A DNA stretch of 64,000 nt, from the NCBI GenBank assembly GCA_015060405.1, contig SUYN01000002.1:186001-250000 (forward strand), written 5' to 3'. Under the pieces are notes generated by a model that worked only from the letters and a program-made list of their open reading frames with translations, ran no database searches and was not told where the DNA came from. The translations under genes were made by a program, and so were the position numbers. Shown here one piece after another: positions 15,860 to 26,336 of this stretch. The DNA comes from Bacteroidales bacterium (GTDB lineage: Bacteria; Bacteroidota; Bacteroidia; Bacteroidales; UBA932). How positions within the stretch are numbered: the first letter of the stretch is position 1; the number at the start of each line of letters is the position of its first letter.

Positions 15860-18511
15860 ATGAAAATGGCAGAGAAAAAACCGACCGAAACACCTATGAT
15901 GAAGCAGTTCTTCGCCGTGAAGGCGGAGCATCCCGAGGCGGTGCTTCTTTTCAGGTGCGGCGATTTCTATGAAACATACGGAGATGATGCACTGACAGCC
16001 AGCAAGGTGCTCGGCATAGTCCTTACAAAGCGTTCCAGCGCCACTCCGGGTGCGATTCCGATGGCCGGCTTCCCATATCATTCCCTTGAAACCTATCTTC
16101 CAAGACTTGTGCGCGCCGGTTACAAGGTGGCCGTCTGTGACCAGCTTGAGGACCCGAAGCTCACGAAGAAGATAGTGAAGAGGGGAATCACCGAACTGGT
16201 CACCCCGGGCATAGCATTCAACGAACAGCTTCTCGAGCAGAAGGAGCACAACTACATAGCGGGACTTACCTTCCACAAGGAAAAATGCGGAGCTGCCTTT
16301 CTGGACGTCTCCACAGGTACTTTCCAGGTCGCGGAAGGCTCCCTTGACTACATCGGAACCCTTCTGAGCTCTTTCGCCCCGAAGGAACTCCTTGTGCCGA
16401 GGGGATATGAGAAGGGTGTCAGAGAAAAATACGGCGACCATTACTACATTTCAACCCTCGAAGAATGGGCCTTTGTATATGAAAGTTCGGTGGAGAAGCT
16501 CAAGAGACAGCTGAGGGTTGACTCTCTCAAGGGATTCGCCATCGACAGTTTCCCGTTGGGAATAACATCGGCCGGAGCCCTGCTCATCTATCTTGAGCAG
16601 ACCCAGCACACGGGCCTTGCCAATATATGCTCGATTTCACGTATTGACGAGGGCGCATTCGTGTGGATGGACCGCTTCACCTTCCGCAATCTTGAGATAT
16701 TCTCTTCTACTGCAGGTAAGGAAGGGACCTCCCTGGTCGAGGTTATGGACAAATGCTCGTCTCCTATGGGTGCAAGGATGCTCAGGACATGGCTCGCCAT
16801 GCCTGTGATGGACCTTCAGGAGCTTGAGCACAGATATGAAGTCGTCCAGCATTTCATAGACAACAGGGATGACCTCGTGCGCCTGCAGACCATGATCGCA
16901 GATGTGGGAGACCTGGAGCGCATCATTTCCCGTGCAGCGGCCGGCAAGATAATGCCCCGCGAGGTGATGCAGCTGCGGCGTGGCCTGAGCCAGACGGCGC
17001 CTATAATGCAGCTTTGCGCCGGGAAGGGAGTGGAAGCGCTGGACGGGCTCATTGCGAAGATGGGTGACTGTGCCGGACTTCTTGACTACCTTGGCAGGAC
17101 CATGCATCCCGAGACTGCGGCCCAGCTTGGAAAGGGAGATGTCATCGCAGAAGGTGTCAACGAGGAGCTTGACGAGCTCCGCAGGATTGCCCGTCACGGC
17201 AAGGAGTACCTGCTTGAAGTGCAGCAGCGCGAGATAGAGCGTACGGGAATATCATCGCTCAAGATTGGTTTCAACAATGTCTTCGGCTACTACCTTGAGG
17301 TACGCAACACCCACAAGGACAGTGTGCCCCAGGAATGGATAAGGAAGCAGACGCTGGTGAATGCGGAAAGATATATCACCGAAGAGCTGAAGGAATACGA
17401 ACAGAAGATCCTGGGAGCGGAGGAACGCATATATGCGCTTGAAGTACAGATATATGCCGAGCTTGTGTCGCGGATACAGGAGAACATATCGATGATCCAG
17501 AACAACTGCCGCATCCTTGCCCGTCTTGACGTGTTGAGCAGCTTCGCAGACCTTGCCATATCCAACAATTACTGCCGTCCGAAGATGAACGACAGCAAGG
17601 TGGTGGACATCAGGCAGGGACGCCATCCGGTGATAGAGACTATGATGCAGGCGGGAGAGGAATTCGTGCCTAATGACATATATCTGGACAACCGCAGTCA
17701 GCAGATTATCATCCTGACCGGACCTAACATGGCCGGTAAGTCGGCCTTGCTCCGTCAGACCGCGCTGATAGTCCTGATGGCACAGGTGGGATCGTTCGTG
17801 CCTGCGGCAGAGGCTACGATAGGATATTGCGACAAGATATTCACCCGTGTGGGAGCATCTGACAACATATCCCGCGGAGAGTCCACATTCATGGTGGAGA
17901 TGCTTGAGACATCCATGATACTTCACAACCTCTCGTCACGTTCGCTTGTGCTTCTGGACGAGATCGGCAGAGGAACCTCCACATATGACGGAATGTCCAT
18001 TGCCCGTGCGATCGTGGAATATATCCACGAATATGGAGACGGTGCCAAGACCCTGTTCGCAACCCATTATCATGAACTAAATGACCTTGAGGACATATAT
18101 AATCGTGTGAAGAACTATCATATCGCCGTCAAGGAGGTGGGCAGGAATGTGATTTTCCTGCGCAAGCTCATGGAAGGCGGTGTGGCCCACAGCTTCGGTC
18201 TTCATGTGGCGAGGATGGCGGGTATGCCTAAGCAGGTGCTGGAGTCGGCGGAAAGAACGTTGGCGGCGCTGGAGAAGGAGAGTACGTCTGTCGTTCCGGG
18301 CGACCGAAGGGAGTCGAGGAATCTGAAGCCGCATAATGTCAGGGAAGGCAGGGTGGAAAGCGACGGATCGCTTCAGCTTTCGTTCTTCCAGCTTGAGGAT
18401 CCCCTCCTTTCTTCCCTCAAGGAAGAGCTGGACAAGGCAGACCTGAACAATATGACTCCGCTTCAGGCATTCGACCTGCTGCGCTCGATGAAGGAACAGT
18501 TAGGAATATAA
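15860..18511 (+). CDS. mutS: DNA mismatch repair ATPase MutS with in-frame repeat
   Basis: This 883-residue MutS binds mismatches and, using ATP, recruits MutL. Domain I carries the mismatch-reading Phe-x-Glu motif in FRCGDFYETYG (about residue 36). The ATPase has Walker A TGPNMAGKSALLRQ (about residue 622), Walker B LVLLDEIGRGTSTYDG and the His of LFATHYHEL. After the ATPase a linker runs from about residue 805 to 830, and the C-terminal LQLSFFQLEDPL segment follows. Within the linker, TSVVPGDRRESRNL is encoded by a class 2 palindromic repeat that also occurs in intergenic DNA. The linker is expected to be flexible, so activity should be kept. Start at 15860 (MKMAEKK) or 15866. Confidence 0.97.
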   Translation: MKMAEKKPTETPMMKQFFAVKAEHPEAVLLFRCGDFYETYGDDALTASKVLGIVLTKRSSATPGAIPMAGFPYHSLETYLPRLVRAGYKVAVCDQLEDPKLTKKIVKRGITELVTPGIAFNEQLLEQKEHNYIAGLTFHKEKCGAAFLDVSTGTFQVAEGSLDYIGTLLSSFAPKELLVPRGYEKGVREKYGDHYYISTLEEWAFVYESSVEKLKRQLRVDSLKGFAIDSFPLGITSAGALLIYLEQTQHTGLANICSISRIDEGAFVWMDRFTFRNLEIFSSTAGKEGTSLVEVMDKCSSPMGARMLRTWLAMPVMDLQELEHRYEVVQHFIDNRDDLVRLQTMIADVGDLERIISRAAAGKIMPREVMQLRRGLSQTAPIMQLCAGKGVEALDGLIAKMGDCAGLLDYLGRTMHPETAAQLGKGDVIAEGVNEELDELRRIARHGKEYLLEVQQREIERTGISSLKIGFNNVFGYYLEVRNTHKDSVPQEWIRKQTLVNAERYITEELKEYEQKILGAEERIYALEVQIYAELVSRIQENISMIQNNCRILARLDVLSSFADLAISNNYCRPKMNDSKVVDIRQGRHPVIETMMQAGEEFVPNDIYLDNRSQQIIILTGPNMAGKSALLRQTALIVLMAQVGSFVPAAEATIGYCDKIFTRVGASDNISRGESTFMVEMLETSMILHNLSSRSLVLLDEIGRGTSTYDGMSIARAIVEYIHEYGDGAKTLFATHYHELNDLEDIYNRVKNYHIAVKEVGRNVIFLRKLMEGGVAHSFGLHVARMAGMPKQVLESAERTLAALEKESTSVVPGDRRESRNLKPHNVREGRVESDGSLQLSFFQLEDPLLSSLKEELDKADLNNMTPLQAFDLLRSMKEQLGI
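18287..18324. repeat. Palindromic repeat, class 2, inside mutS
   Basis: TCTGTCGTTCCGGGCGACCG then AAGGGAGTCGAGGAATCT closely matches the intergenic copy at 31570-31607. It is translated in the linker of MutS. Confidence 0.8.
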
Positions 18512-18523
18512 AATACCATAGAA

Positions 18524-20518
18524 ATGAACAGACTGATAACCGCATTGATGGCTTTGCTCATCACAGCAGCTGCATATGCTGCGCCGAAGAATTATGAACT
18601 TTCATCTCCTGACGGACGCCTTAAGGTGACCGTCCAGGCCGGTGATGGCCTTTCGTACAGCATCGTACACGGGGACGACCAGATAATGAAGGATTCACAT
18701 ATAGGAATGTATATGACCGACGGCACCGTTTTCGGCGGCGTCCAGCCGGTGAGGAAGATAAGCCGCAGAAGCGTCAGCCAGACCATCCCTGCCGTCATGT
18801 ACAAGAAGGCTCAGGTAAAGGACGAGTTCAACGAGATTACGCTGAAGTTCAAGAACTTCTCCCTGATCTTCAGGGCCTATGACGATGGAGCAGCCTACAG
18901 GTTCGTTTCTCATCTCAAGGGTCAGTACAATGTCGAGCTTGAGATGGCAGATTTCGGCTTCCCTCAGGATTGGAACATGTGGGCAGCCTATGTGTGTCAG
19001 CACACTGAAACACTTGAGAGCCAGTATTATAACTCATTTGAGAATCAGTATTCATACACACCGCTTTCTGATTGGAACAAGGACAGGCTCGCCTTTCTTC
19101 CCCTTATGGTGGACGGCCCGTCGGGAAAGAAGATAGTCATCACGGAGGCTGACCTGATGAACTATCCGGGAATGTACCTTTATAACAGGGATGAAGATGC
19201 TTCCCTTGAGGCAAGATTCGCTCCATATCCGAAGGAAGTGAAGCAGGGCGGACACAACAACCTCCAGATGGAAGTACAGAGCCGCGAGCCGTACATCGCA
19301 AGATGCGAGGGCGCCGAGGAATTCCCTTGGAGGGTGATCGCCGTTTCGGAGAATGACGTCCAGATGGCGGACAATGACATGGTCTATCGCCTTGCCGCAC
19401 CGTCGGATCCGGCTGCAGACTGGAGCTGGGTGAAGCCGGGAAAGGTTGCCTGGGACTGGTGGAACGCATGGAACCTCTACGGAGTGGATTTCCGTGCGGG
19501 AATCAACAACGAGACCTATGAATATTACATCGATTTCGCCTCAAGGCATGGCATAGAGTACGTCATCCTGGATGAGGGATGGGCTGTCAACATGCAGGCT
19601 GACCTGTTCCAGGTCATTCCGGAAATAGATCTTGAGAGACTTGTGAAATTTGCTGCAGAGCGTAATGTAGGGCTGATCCTCTGGGCCGGCTACTGGGCCT
19701 TTGACCGCGACATGGAGAAGGTCTGCGAGCATTATTCAAAGATGGGAATAAAGGGATTCAAGATCGATTTCATGGATCGTGACGACCAGATCATGGTGGA
19801 CTTTCATCGTCGTGCGGCTGAAACGGCTGCAAGATACGGCATGATGGTGGATTTCCATGGAACCTACAAGCCTACAGGTCTTCACAGGACTTACCCTAAT
19901 GTCGTAAATTATGAGGGTGTGCACGGCCTCGAGCAGATGAAGTGGTCGGATGAAAGCGTCGATCAGGTTACGTATGATGTGACCGTCCCATACATCCGTA
20001 TGATGGCCGGTCCTATGGACTACACCCAGGGAGCTATGAGGAACGCCGCCCGCGGCAATTACCGTCCGGTGAATTCAGAGGCGATGAGCCAGGGTACGCG
20101 TTGCCGTCAGCTCGCAGAATATGTGATCTTCGATTCACCTCTTAACATGCTCTGCGACTCTCCTTCAAACTACATGAAGGAAAAGGAGTGTACAGACTTC
20201 ATCGCAACTGTGCCGGAGATCTGGGACGAGACACGCGGCCTTGACGGAAAGGTTGGCGAATATGTTGCCATAGCACGCCGCAACGGTCAGGTGTGGTATG
20301 TGGGTGCCATGACTGACTGGTCAGCACGTGAACTCACTCTCGACCTGGGATTCCTCCCTGAAGGGGAATATGTCGTGGAACTGTACAGGGATGGTGTGAA
20401 TGCCGATCGTGCTGCCTGCGACTACAGAAAGGAAACCGTTGACCTTCCGGCAGATAGGAAGATTGCTGTAAAAATGGCTCCGGGCGGAGGATGGGCTGCT
20501 AAAATCGTTAAAAAATAA
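18524..20518 (+). CDS. Glycoside hydrolase family 97, retaining-type alpha-galactosidase candidate
   Basis: This 664-residue secreted enzyme has the signal peptide MNRLITALMALLITAAAYAA. The three GH97 parts are visible: an N-terminal beta-sandwich (SSPDGRLKVTVQ), the catalytic barrel (WDWWNAWNLYGVDFRAGINNETYEYYIDFASRHGIEYVILDEGW), and a C-terminal beta domain. GH97 includes inverting alpha-glucosidases (SusB), which use Glu as base, and retaining alpha-galactosidases, which use Asp as nucleophile. The Asp in GFKIDFMDRDDQ near residue 415, and a Glu in NYEGVHG near 464 as likely acid/base, point to the retaining group. This is an inference from remembered alignments. It starts 12 bp after mutS. 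Confidence 0.88.
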   Translation: MNRLITALMALLITAAAYAAPKNYELSSPDGRLKVTVQAGDGLSYSIVHGDDQIMKDSHIGMYMTDGTVFGGVQPVRKISRRSVSQTIPAVMYKKAQVKDEFNEITLKFKNFSLIFRAYDDGAAYRFVSHLKGQYNVELEMADFGFPQDWNMWAAYVCQHTETLESQYYNSFENQYSYTPLSDWNKDRLAFLPLMVDGPSGKKIVITEADLMNYPGMYLYNRDEDASLEARFAPYPKEVKQGGHNNLQMEVQSREPYIARCEGAEEFPWRVIAVSENDVQMADNDMVYRLAAPSDPAADWSWVKPGKVAWDWWNAWNLYGVDFRAGINNETYEYYIDFASRHGIEYVILDEGWAVNMQADLFQVIPEIDLERLVKFAAERNVGLILWAGYWAFDRDMEKVCEHYSKMGIKGFKIDFMDRDDQIMVDFHRRAAETAARYGMMVDFHGTYKPTGLHRTYPNVVNYEGVHGLEQMKWSDESVDQVTYDVTVPYIRMMAGPMDYTQGAMRNAARGNYRPVNSEAMSQGTRCRQLAEYVIFDSPLNMLCDSPSNYMKEKECTDFIATVPEIWDETRGLDGKVGEYVAIARRNGQVWYVGAMTDWSARELTLDLGFLPEGEYVVELYRDGVNADRAACDYRKETVDLPADRKIAVKMAPGGGWAAKIVKK

Positions 20519-20598
20519 CGGCATTTGATTAAAAATCATTACCTTTATCGGCTGAAATCTGAAAAATTTAATCAATAACATTTAAAATACTGACAATT

Positions 20599-21972
20599 AT
20601 GGAATTACCTTTTGCAGAATCGTACAAGATCAAGATGGTGGAGCCTCTTCGCAAGAGTACCCGCGAGGAGCGCGAACAGTGGATCAAAGAGGCTGACTAC
20701 AACCTCTTCCAGCTTAAGTCAGATCAGGTATATATCGACTGTCTCACAGACTCAGGTACAGGCGCGATGAGCGACCGTCAGTGGGCTGCTATGATGATGG
20801 GTGACGAGAGCTATGCAGGTTCGTCATCATTCTTCCAGCTCAAGGAGACTATCACAAAGATCACAGGTTTTGAGTATGTAATCCCTACTCACCAGGGTCG
20901 TGCTGCTGAGAACGTGCTCTTCAGCCACCTCGTTACTGCAGGTGCAATCGTTCCAGGTAACTCACACTTCGACACCACAAAGGGTCACATCGAGAGCCGC
21001 AAGGCCTTCGCAGTGGACTGCACGGTAGATGAAGCAAAGGACACCCAGCTTGAGGTTCCTTTCAAGGGTAACGTAGACCCTAAGAAGCTTGAGAAGGTAC
21101 TCGCAGAGAGCGCTGACCTCGTTCCTTTCATCATCGTTACAGTTACAAACAACACTGCAGGTGGACAGCCTGTATCAATGCAGAATCTTCGTGAGGTACG
21201 TGCAATCGCTGACAAGTACGGCAAGCGCGTGATCTTCGACTCTGCACGTTTTGTTGAGAACGCTTACTTCATCCGCACTCGTGAGGAGGGTTATGCAGAC
21301 AAGACCATCAAGGAGATCTGCAAGGAGATGTTCTCACTCGCTGACGGTATGACAATGTCATCAAAGAAGGACGGTCTCGTGAATATGGGTGGTTTCATCG
21401 CTACACGTCACGAGGACTGGTACGAGGGTGCAAAGAGATTCTGTATCCCATTCGAGGGCTTCCTTACTTACGGTGGTATGAACGGTCGTGATATGGCTGC
21501 TCTTGCAGTGGGTCTTGACGAGAACACTGAGCTCGAGACCATCGAGACTCGTATCAGACAGGTACAGTATCTTGCCGCAAAGCTGGATGAGTACGGCATT
21601 CCTTATCAGCGTCCGGTCGGCGGTCACGCCCTCTTCGTGGATGCTGACAAGGTTCTTGACCAGATCCCTAAGGAAGAGTTCCCTGCACAGACACTCGCAA
21701 TCGAGCTTTACATCGAGGCTGGTGTACGTGGTTGCGAGATCGGATATATCCTCGCTGACCGTGATCCTGTGACCCGCGAGAACCGCTTCGGAGGTCTTGA
21801 CCTCCTCCGTCTCTGCATCGCACGCCGTGTCTACACAAACAACCATATGGACGTGATCGCAGCTGCTCTCAAGAACGTTTACGACCGTCGTCACGAGATC
21901 ACACGCGGTGTGAAGATCGTATGGGAGACAGAGCTTATGCGCCACTTCACAGTGAAGCTTGAAAGACTCTAA
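20599..21972 (+). CDS. tnaA: Tryptophanase (tryptophan indole-lyase)
   Basis: This 457-residue PLP enzyme of the beta-eliminating lyase family splits tryptophan into indole, pyruvate and ammonia. The cofactor lysine is in MTMSSKKDGLVNMGG, near residue 256. The relative tyrosine phenol-lyase must be excluded. Here the phosphate-side segment reads HFDTTKGH, with Asp where the tyrosine enzyme has Thr. VRGCEIG lacks the tyrosine-specific Arg, and the C terminus is MRHFTVKL, with His as in TnaA. All three favour tryptophanase. It has its own 3' terminator and a strongly biased codon choice, suggesting high expression. No tnaC-like leader or tnaB permease is seen. Confidence 0.88.
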   Translation: MELPFAESYKIKMVEPLRKSTREEREQWIKEADYNLFQLKSDQVYIDCLTDSGTGAMSDRQWAAMMMGDESYAGSSSFFQLKETITKITGFEYVIPTHQGRAAENVLFSHLVTAGAIVPGNSHFDTTKGHIESRKAFAVDCTVDEAKDTQLEVPFKGNVDPKKLEKVLAESADLVPFIIVTVTNNTAGGQPVSMQNLREVRAIADKYGKRVIFDSARFVENAYFIRTREEGYADKTIKEICKEMFSLADGMTMSSKKDGLVNMGGFIATRHEDWYEGAKRFCIPFEGFLTYGGMNGRDMAALAVGLDENTELETIETRIRQVQYLAAKLDEYGIPYQRPVGGHALFVDADKVLDQIPKEEFPAQTLAIELYIEAGVRGCEIGYILADRDPVTRENRFGGLDLLRLCIARRVYTNNHMDVIAAALKNVYDRRHEITRGVKIVWETELMRHFTVKLERL

Positions 21973-21990
21973 CCTTAATACATATCCATA

Positions 21991-22028
21991 TAAAAACAGA
22001 GGCTTTGATAAGTCTCTGTTTTTATTTA
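21991..22028 (+). terminator. Terminator after tnaA
   Basis: AAAAACAGAG pairs with CTCTGTTTTT across a 12-nt loop and is followed by a T-rich run. Confidence 0.85.
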
Positions 22029-22034
22029 TATTTG
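22005..22034 (+). promoter_or_regulatory. Promoter of the arabinose operon
   Basis: TTG at 22005 and TATATTTG at 22027-22034 with a 19-bp spacer match the Bacteroidetes -33/-7 consensus. The -33 element lies within the loop of the tnaA terminator. The leader to the symporter ATG is about 50 nt. Confidence 0.6.
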
Positions 22035-22087
22035 CTTGTCTGTCAAATAGAACGCATAACTATAACTACAACTGATAACCCAAACTT

Positions 22088-24073
22088 ATGAATTTCGTAC
22101 AGAAAATCGGCGAGACGTTGAGGTCCATCGATCTCGGCAGCGCCATCGGTGCGTCAGGATTCAAGACGGTCGACCTGGTCATCCTTGTTGTCTATCTTGT
22201 TGTCCTTGTGGCCCTTGGACTCTTTTTGGGCCGCACAAAGAAAGGTGAACAGAAAAGTGCGAACGACTACTTCCTTGCAGGTAACACCCTTACCTGGTGG
22301 GCCGTCGGTGCTTCTCTGATTGCGGCAAACATCTCAGCAGAGCAGTTCATCGGAATGTCCGGAACAGGATTCCGTGACGGTATCGCAACTGCGGCATATG
22401 AGATTATGGCTGCCGTGACCCTTATCGTCATAGGCAAGTTCCTCCTTCCTGTGATGCTCAAGCAGAAGATATTCACTATTCCTCAGTTCCTCAGGGAAAG
22501 GTACAATGACGGCGTAGGCCTTGCCTTTTCTGTACTGTGGCTCTTCCTTTATATATTCGTAAACCTTACTTCTGTTGCCTGGCTTGGCGCCCTTGCCATC
22601 GAGCAGATTCTCGGCCTTCAGGGAGTGTACATCGCTTTGGGAGAGACTATGATTTCGATGAGGATGGTGATTATCGTGGTGCTCTTCATCGTGGCTGGTA
22701 TATATTCTATTTATGGCGGTCTTGCTTCTGTGGCCTGGACTGACGTTATGCAGGTCTTTTTCCTTGTAGGCGGCGGTCTTGTCACAGCCTGGTTCGCCCT
22801 CAAGGCTGCCGGTGATGGTGCAGCTATGGAAGGTCTCAGGAATGTATACACAACCCTCACTACGGGTGAATATGCCAGGGACACCCACTTCCATCTTGTC
22901 ATCCAGCAGTCGCACAATCCGAGCGCTTTTGCAAATGTGCCTGGTATAGTGGCTGTTGTGGGCGCTGTATGGCTTACAAACCTCGGTTACTGGGGCTTCA
23001 ACCAGTACATCATCCAGAAGGGTCTTGCAGCCAAGAGTGTGGATGAGGCTCAGAAGGGTCTTGTCTTCGCCGGCTTCCTCAAGCTCCTGATTCCTTTCAT
23101 CGTGGTGCTTCCGGGTGTGTGCGCTTACTATATGACTCAGCACGCTGACCAGTTTGCGATGCTCCAGGGTTCCATCAATGTCGCTGACGACGCCTATCCT
23201 TGGCTCATCCGCAACTTCGCTCCACCGATTGTCAAGGGCCTTTCATTCGCCGCCCTTACAGCCGCGATCATTTCGTCGCTGGCGTCGATGTTCAACTCGA
23301 CTTCGACCCTCTTTACGATGGATATATATAAGAAATATATCAATCCTCAGGCGGAAGACAGAAAGCTCGTGAATGTAGGTCGTCTCACTTCGCTTGCTGC
23401 TCTGGTGATCGCTGCTGTTGCTGTGAAGCCTCTCCTCGGAGGCCTCGACCAGGCTTTCCAGTACATCCAGGAGTATTCGGGCTTCATCTATCCGGGAATC
23501 ATTGTGGTCTTCGGCCTCGGCCTTCTGTGGAAGCGTGCCTCTACAAAGGCAGCGATCTGGACAGCCATCGCGACCATCCCTCTGGGAATCCTCTTCAAGA
23601 TCTGTCTTGGCGATGTCGCTTTCCAGCTCAGAGCGGGTTACATCTTTATGATACTCGTCACTATGTTCGTGCTGATCTCTTACCTTGACAAGAAATTCAT
23701 CTCTTGCGAACTTCCTGAGCAGAAGGACAAGGACACTATGATCAAGTGGGCAAAGATAATCGGAGGCACAGGTCTGTTCTTCATCGCTATGGCGGCTGTC
23801 GTGACCATTTGGGGTGCTTTCCTTCCTGAGACTGCAACTCCTGAGAACAACTTCATCGCTTATCTCAATGACATAGGTTTCCAGGCATTCTTCTTCTTCG
23901 GTGTCCTTGTGGGCTGCAATGCTGTGTGGCTCTGGTCAGACGCCAATGACAAGAAGATGGATCCTAAGGGTCTTGTCCTTGACCTGAAGCTCTTCCACAC
24001 AAGCAAGGCTTATGCTTGGGGAACTCTCGCGATAGGCGTCATCACTCTTATCCTCTATATAACTCTTTGGTAA
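22088..24073 (+). CDS. Sodium:solute symporter (SSS family), probable L-arabinose transporter
   Basis: This 661-residue protein has about fourteen hydrophobic segments. It carries SSS/SGLT signatures: [34 protein letters not shown] near residues 58-85, and [34 protein letters not shown] near 382-420, the Na2-site helix. It imports a small solute with Na+. It is the first gene of an operon with araD, araA and araB (5, 21 and 2 bp gaps), so L-arabinose or an arabinose-containing sugar is the likely substrate. That is inferred from context only. Confidence 0.88.
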   Translation: MNFVQKIGETLRSIDLGSAIGASGFKTVDLVILVVYLVVLVALGLFLGRTKKGEQKSANDYFLAGNTLTWWAVGASLIAANISAEQFIGMSGTGFRDGIATAAYEIMAAVTLIVIGKFLLPVMLKQKIFTIPQFLRERYNDGVGLAFSVLWLFLYIFVNLTSVAWLGALAIEQILGLQGVYIALGETMISMRMVIIVVLFIVAGIYSIYGGLASVAWTDVMQVFFLVGGGLVTAWFALKAAGDGAAMEGLRNVYTTLTTGEYARDTHFHLVIQQSHNPSAFANVPGIVAVVGAVWLTNLGYWGFNQYIIQKGLAAKSVDEAQKGLVFAGFLKLLIPFIVVLPGVCAYYMTQHADQFAMLQGSINVADDAYPWLIRNFAPPIVKGLSFAALTAAIISSLASMFNSTSTLFTMDIYKKYINPQAEDRKLVNVGRLTSLAALVIAAVAVKPLLGGLDQAFQYIQEYSGFIYPGIIVVFGLGLLWKRASTKAAIWTAIATIPLGILFKICLGDVAFQLRAGYIFMILVTMFVLISYLDKKFISCELPEQKDKDTMIKWAKIIGGTGLFFIAMAAVVTIWGAFLPETATPENNFIAYLNDIGFQAFFFFGVLVGCNAVWLWSDANDKKMDPKGLVLDLKLFHTSKAYAWGTLAIGVITLILYITLW

Positions 24074-24078
24074 ACACT

Positions 24079-24771
24079 ATGTTGGAAGAACTTAAAGCAA
24101 AGGTCTGCAAGGCCAATCTGGATCTTGTGGGACACGGACTTGTCATCTTCACCTGGGGCAATGTGTCGGCGATTGACCGTGAGACAGGGCTGGTGGTGAT
24201 AAAGCCGAGCGGCGTTTCATATGACAATATGAAGCCATCCGATATGGTGGTAGTCGACCTTGACGGAAACATTGTAGAGGGAGACCTGAACCCTTCGTCT
24301 GACACTCCGACTCATCTTGCCCTGTATCGTGCGTGGCCGGAAATAGGAGGAGTCGTGCACACTCATTCGACTTATGCGACCGCGTGGGCGCAGGCTGGTC
24401 TTGACATACCTAACATAGGTACCACACATTCCGATTACTTCCATAAGGCCATTCCTTGCACTGGGGATATGACAGAGGAAGAGGTCAAGGGTGCATATGA
24501 ACTTGAGACCGGCAATGTGATCGTAAGACGCTTCGTGGGGATGAATCCTTCCCACACTCCGGGTGTTCTCGTGAAGAATCACGGTCCTTTCTCCTGGGGT
24601 AAGGATGCTTCTGACGCGGTTCATAATGCCGTGGTGATGGAGCAGGTCGCTAAGATGGCGTATATCTCCTTCGGCGTCAATCCCGGATTGTCGATGAATG
24701 AACATCTCATAGAGAAGCATTTCAGCCGCAAGCACGGCCCGGATGCGTATTACGGACAGAAAAAGAAATAA
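24079..24771 (+). CDS. araD: L-ribulose-5-phosphate 4-epimerase
   Basis: The track starts at 24016 inside the symporter gene. The ATG at 24079 ([16 protein letters not shown]), 5 bp after the symporter stop, gives 230 residues, the normal AraD length. The class II aldolase fold shows [23 protein letters not shown], the metal-binding His pair in [14 protein letters not shown], and [12 protein letters not shown] with the third His. It converts L-ribulose-5-phosphate into D-xylulose-5-phosphate, the last step before the pentose phosphate pathway. It works with AraA and AraB encoded immediately downstream. Confidence 0.95.
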   Translation: MLEELKAKVCKANLDLVGHGLVIFTWGNVSAIDRETGLVVIKPSGVSYDNMKPSDMVVVDLDGNIVEGDLNPSSDTPTHLALYRAWPEIGGVVHTHSTYATAWAQAGLDIPNIGTTHSDYFHKAIPCTGDMTEEEVKGAYELETGNVIVRRFVGMNPSHTPGVLVKNHGPFSWGKDASDAVHNAVVMEQVAKMAYISFGVNPGLSMNEHLIEKHFSRKHGPDAYYGQKKK

Positions 24772-24792
24772 CACTTAAACTTACTTTATATT

Positions 24793-26334
24793 ATGATCAA
24801 GGCATTTGAAAATTACGAAATATGGTTCGTCACAGGAGCGCAGCTTCTGTATGGCGGCGACGCAGTTGTGCAGGTGGACGGCCACTCTTGTGCAATGGTT
24901 GAGGGAATGAACGCTTCCGGCATTCTTCCTGTCAAGGTTGTCTATAAAGGTACAGCCAACTCTTCCAATGAGGTGGCGGACATAATGAGTGCGGCAGAGG
25001 CAGACAAGAAATGCGTCGGTGTGATCACCTGGATGCACACTTTCTCTCCTGCAAAGATGTGGATACACGGAATGCAGAAGCTCCGCAAGCCTCTCCTTCA
25101 TTTCCACACTCAGTACAACGAGGAGATTCCTTGGGAGACTATGGATATGGACTTTATGAACCTCAACCAGAGTGCCCACGGAGACCGTGAGTTCGGTCAC
25201 ATCCTTGCACGTATGCGCAAGAACCACAAGACAGTGGTGGGCTACTGGAAGGATCCTAAGACCTTGGAGCACATAGCAGTGTGGCAGAGGGTTGCAGCTG
25301 CGTGGGCTGACTCTCAGGATATGAGGATAATCCGTTTCGGAGACCAGATGAACAACGTGGCTGTAACCGACGGAGATAAGGTCGAGGCTGAGATGCGCTT
25401 CGGCTATCACGTGGATTATATGCCTTTCAGCGAGGTTATGACCTATTTCGACAAGGTCGAGGATAAGGATGTCGATGACCTCGTGGCTGTGTATTTTTCT
25501 GAATATGACCACGCTCCGGAGCTTGAGGACAAGGCGTCAGAAGGCTATAGGAAAGTGTGGAACTCAGCAAAGGCCGAGCTTACCCTCCGAGCTGTCCTTA
25601 AAGACAAGAAGGCAAAGGCTTTCACTACCAACTTCGATGATCTGGGCGATGTGAATGTCAATGAGACAGGCCGTGGCTTCGACCAGATTCCTGGTCTTGC
25701 TTCTCAGCGACTTATGGTCGAGGGATATGGCTTCGGAGCTGAGGGCGACTGGAAATCGGCAGCGCTTTGCCGTACAGTGTGGTTTATGAGCCAGGGACTT
25801 CCTAAGGGATGTTCGTTCCTTGAGGACTACACCCTCCATTTCGACGGAGAACAGTCGGCTATCCTTCAGGCGCATATGCTTGAAATCTGTCCTCTCATTG
25901 CAGATGCAAGGCCTAAGCTTGAGGTCCATCATCTGGGAATCGGAGTACGCAAGGAGCAGACCGCACGTCTGGTGTTCACCAGCAAGACAGGCGACGGAGT
26001 CGCAGCTACTGTCGTGGATATGGGAGGCCGTTTCCGCCTCATAGTCAATGAGGTGAGATGCATAGAGTCAAAACCTCTTCCAAAACTCCCTGTCGCTTCC
26101 GCTCTGTGGATCCCTAAGCCTAATTTCGAGATCGGTGCAGGCGCGTGGATAATGGCCGGCGGTACTCACCATTCGTGCTTCTCTTACGACCTTACACCGG
26201 AGTACTGGGAGGATTATGCGGAAATCGCAGACATCGAGATGCTCCTGATCAACGATGATACTACCATCCCGAACTTCAAGAGGGATCTCAGGATCAACGA
26301 GATATATTATATGTTGAATAAAGCCCTCAAATAG
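24793..26334 (+). CDS. araA: L-arabinose isomerase
   Basis: This 513-residue protein starts with the AraA signature EIWFVTGAQLLYG. It keeps the catalytic regions LHFHTQYNEEIPW, NFDDLGDVNVNETGRGFDQIPGLASQRLMVEGYGFGAEGDWK (metal-binding Glu) and GTHHSCFSYDLTPEYW. It isomerises L-arabinose to L-ribulose with Mn2+ and is the first catabolic enzyme of the pathway. It lies 21 bp after araD and 2 bp before araB, so the three enzymes are co-expressed. Length and motifs are normal. Confidence 0.96.
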   Translation: MIKAFENYEIWFVTGAQLLYGGDAVVQVDGHSCAMVEGMNASGILPVKVVYKGTANSSNEVADIMSAAEADKKCVGVITWMHTFSPAKMWIHGMQKLRKPLLHFHTQYNEEIPWETMDMDFMNLNQSAHGDREFGHILARMRKNHKTVVGYWKDPKTLEHIAVWQRVAAAWADSQDMRIIRFGDQMNNVAVTDGDKVEAEMRFGYHVDYMPFSEVMTYFDKVEDKDVDDLVAVYFSEYDHAPELEDKASEGYRKVWNSAKAELTLRAVLKDKKAKAFTTNFDDLGDVNVNETGRGFDQIPGLASQRLMVEGYGFGAEGDWKSAALCRTVWFMSQGLPKGCSFLEDYTLHFDGEQSAILQAHMLEICPLIADARPKLEVHHLGIGVRKEQTARLVFTSKTGDGVAATVVDMGGRFRLIVNEVRCIESKPLPKLPVASALWIPKPNFEIGAGAWIMAGGTHHSCFSYDLTPEYWEDYAEIADIEMLLINDDTTIPNFKRDLRINEIYYMLNKALK

Positions 26335-26336
26335 TT

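Noticed and set aside
15794-16441. N-terminal 216 residues of the 654-residue minus-strand ORF
   Set aside because: They run across the mutS promoter and antisense to mutS. The glycosyltransferase homology begins at the ATG at 15793.
20599-21972. Tyrosine phenol-lyase
   Set aside because: Asp in HFDTT, the absence of the TPL Arg, and MRHFT all follow tryptophanase.
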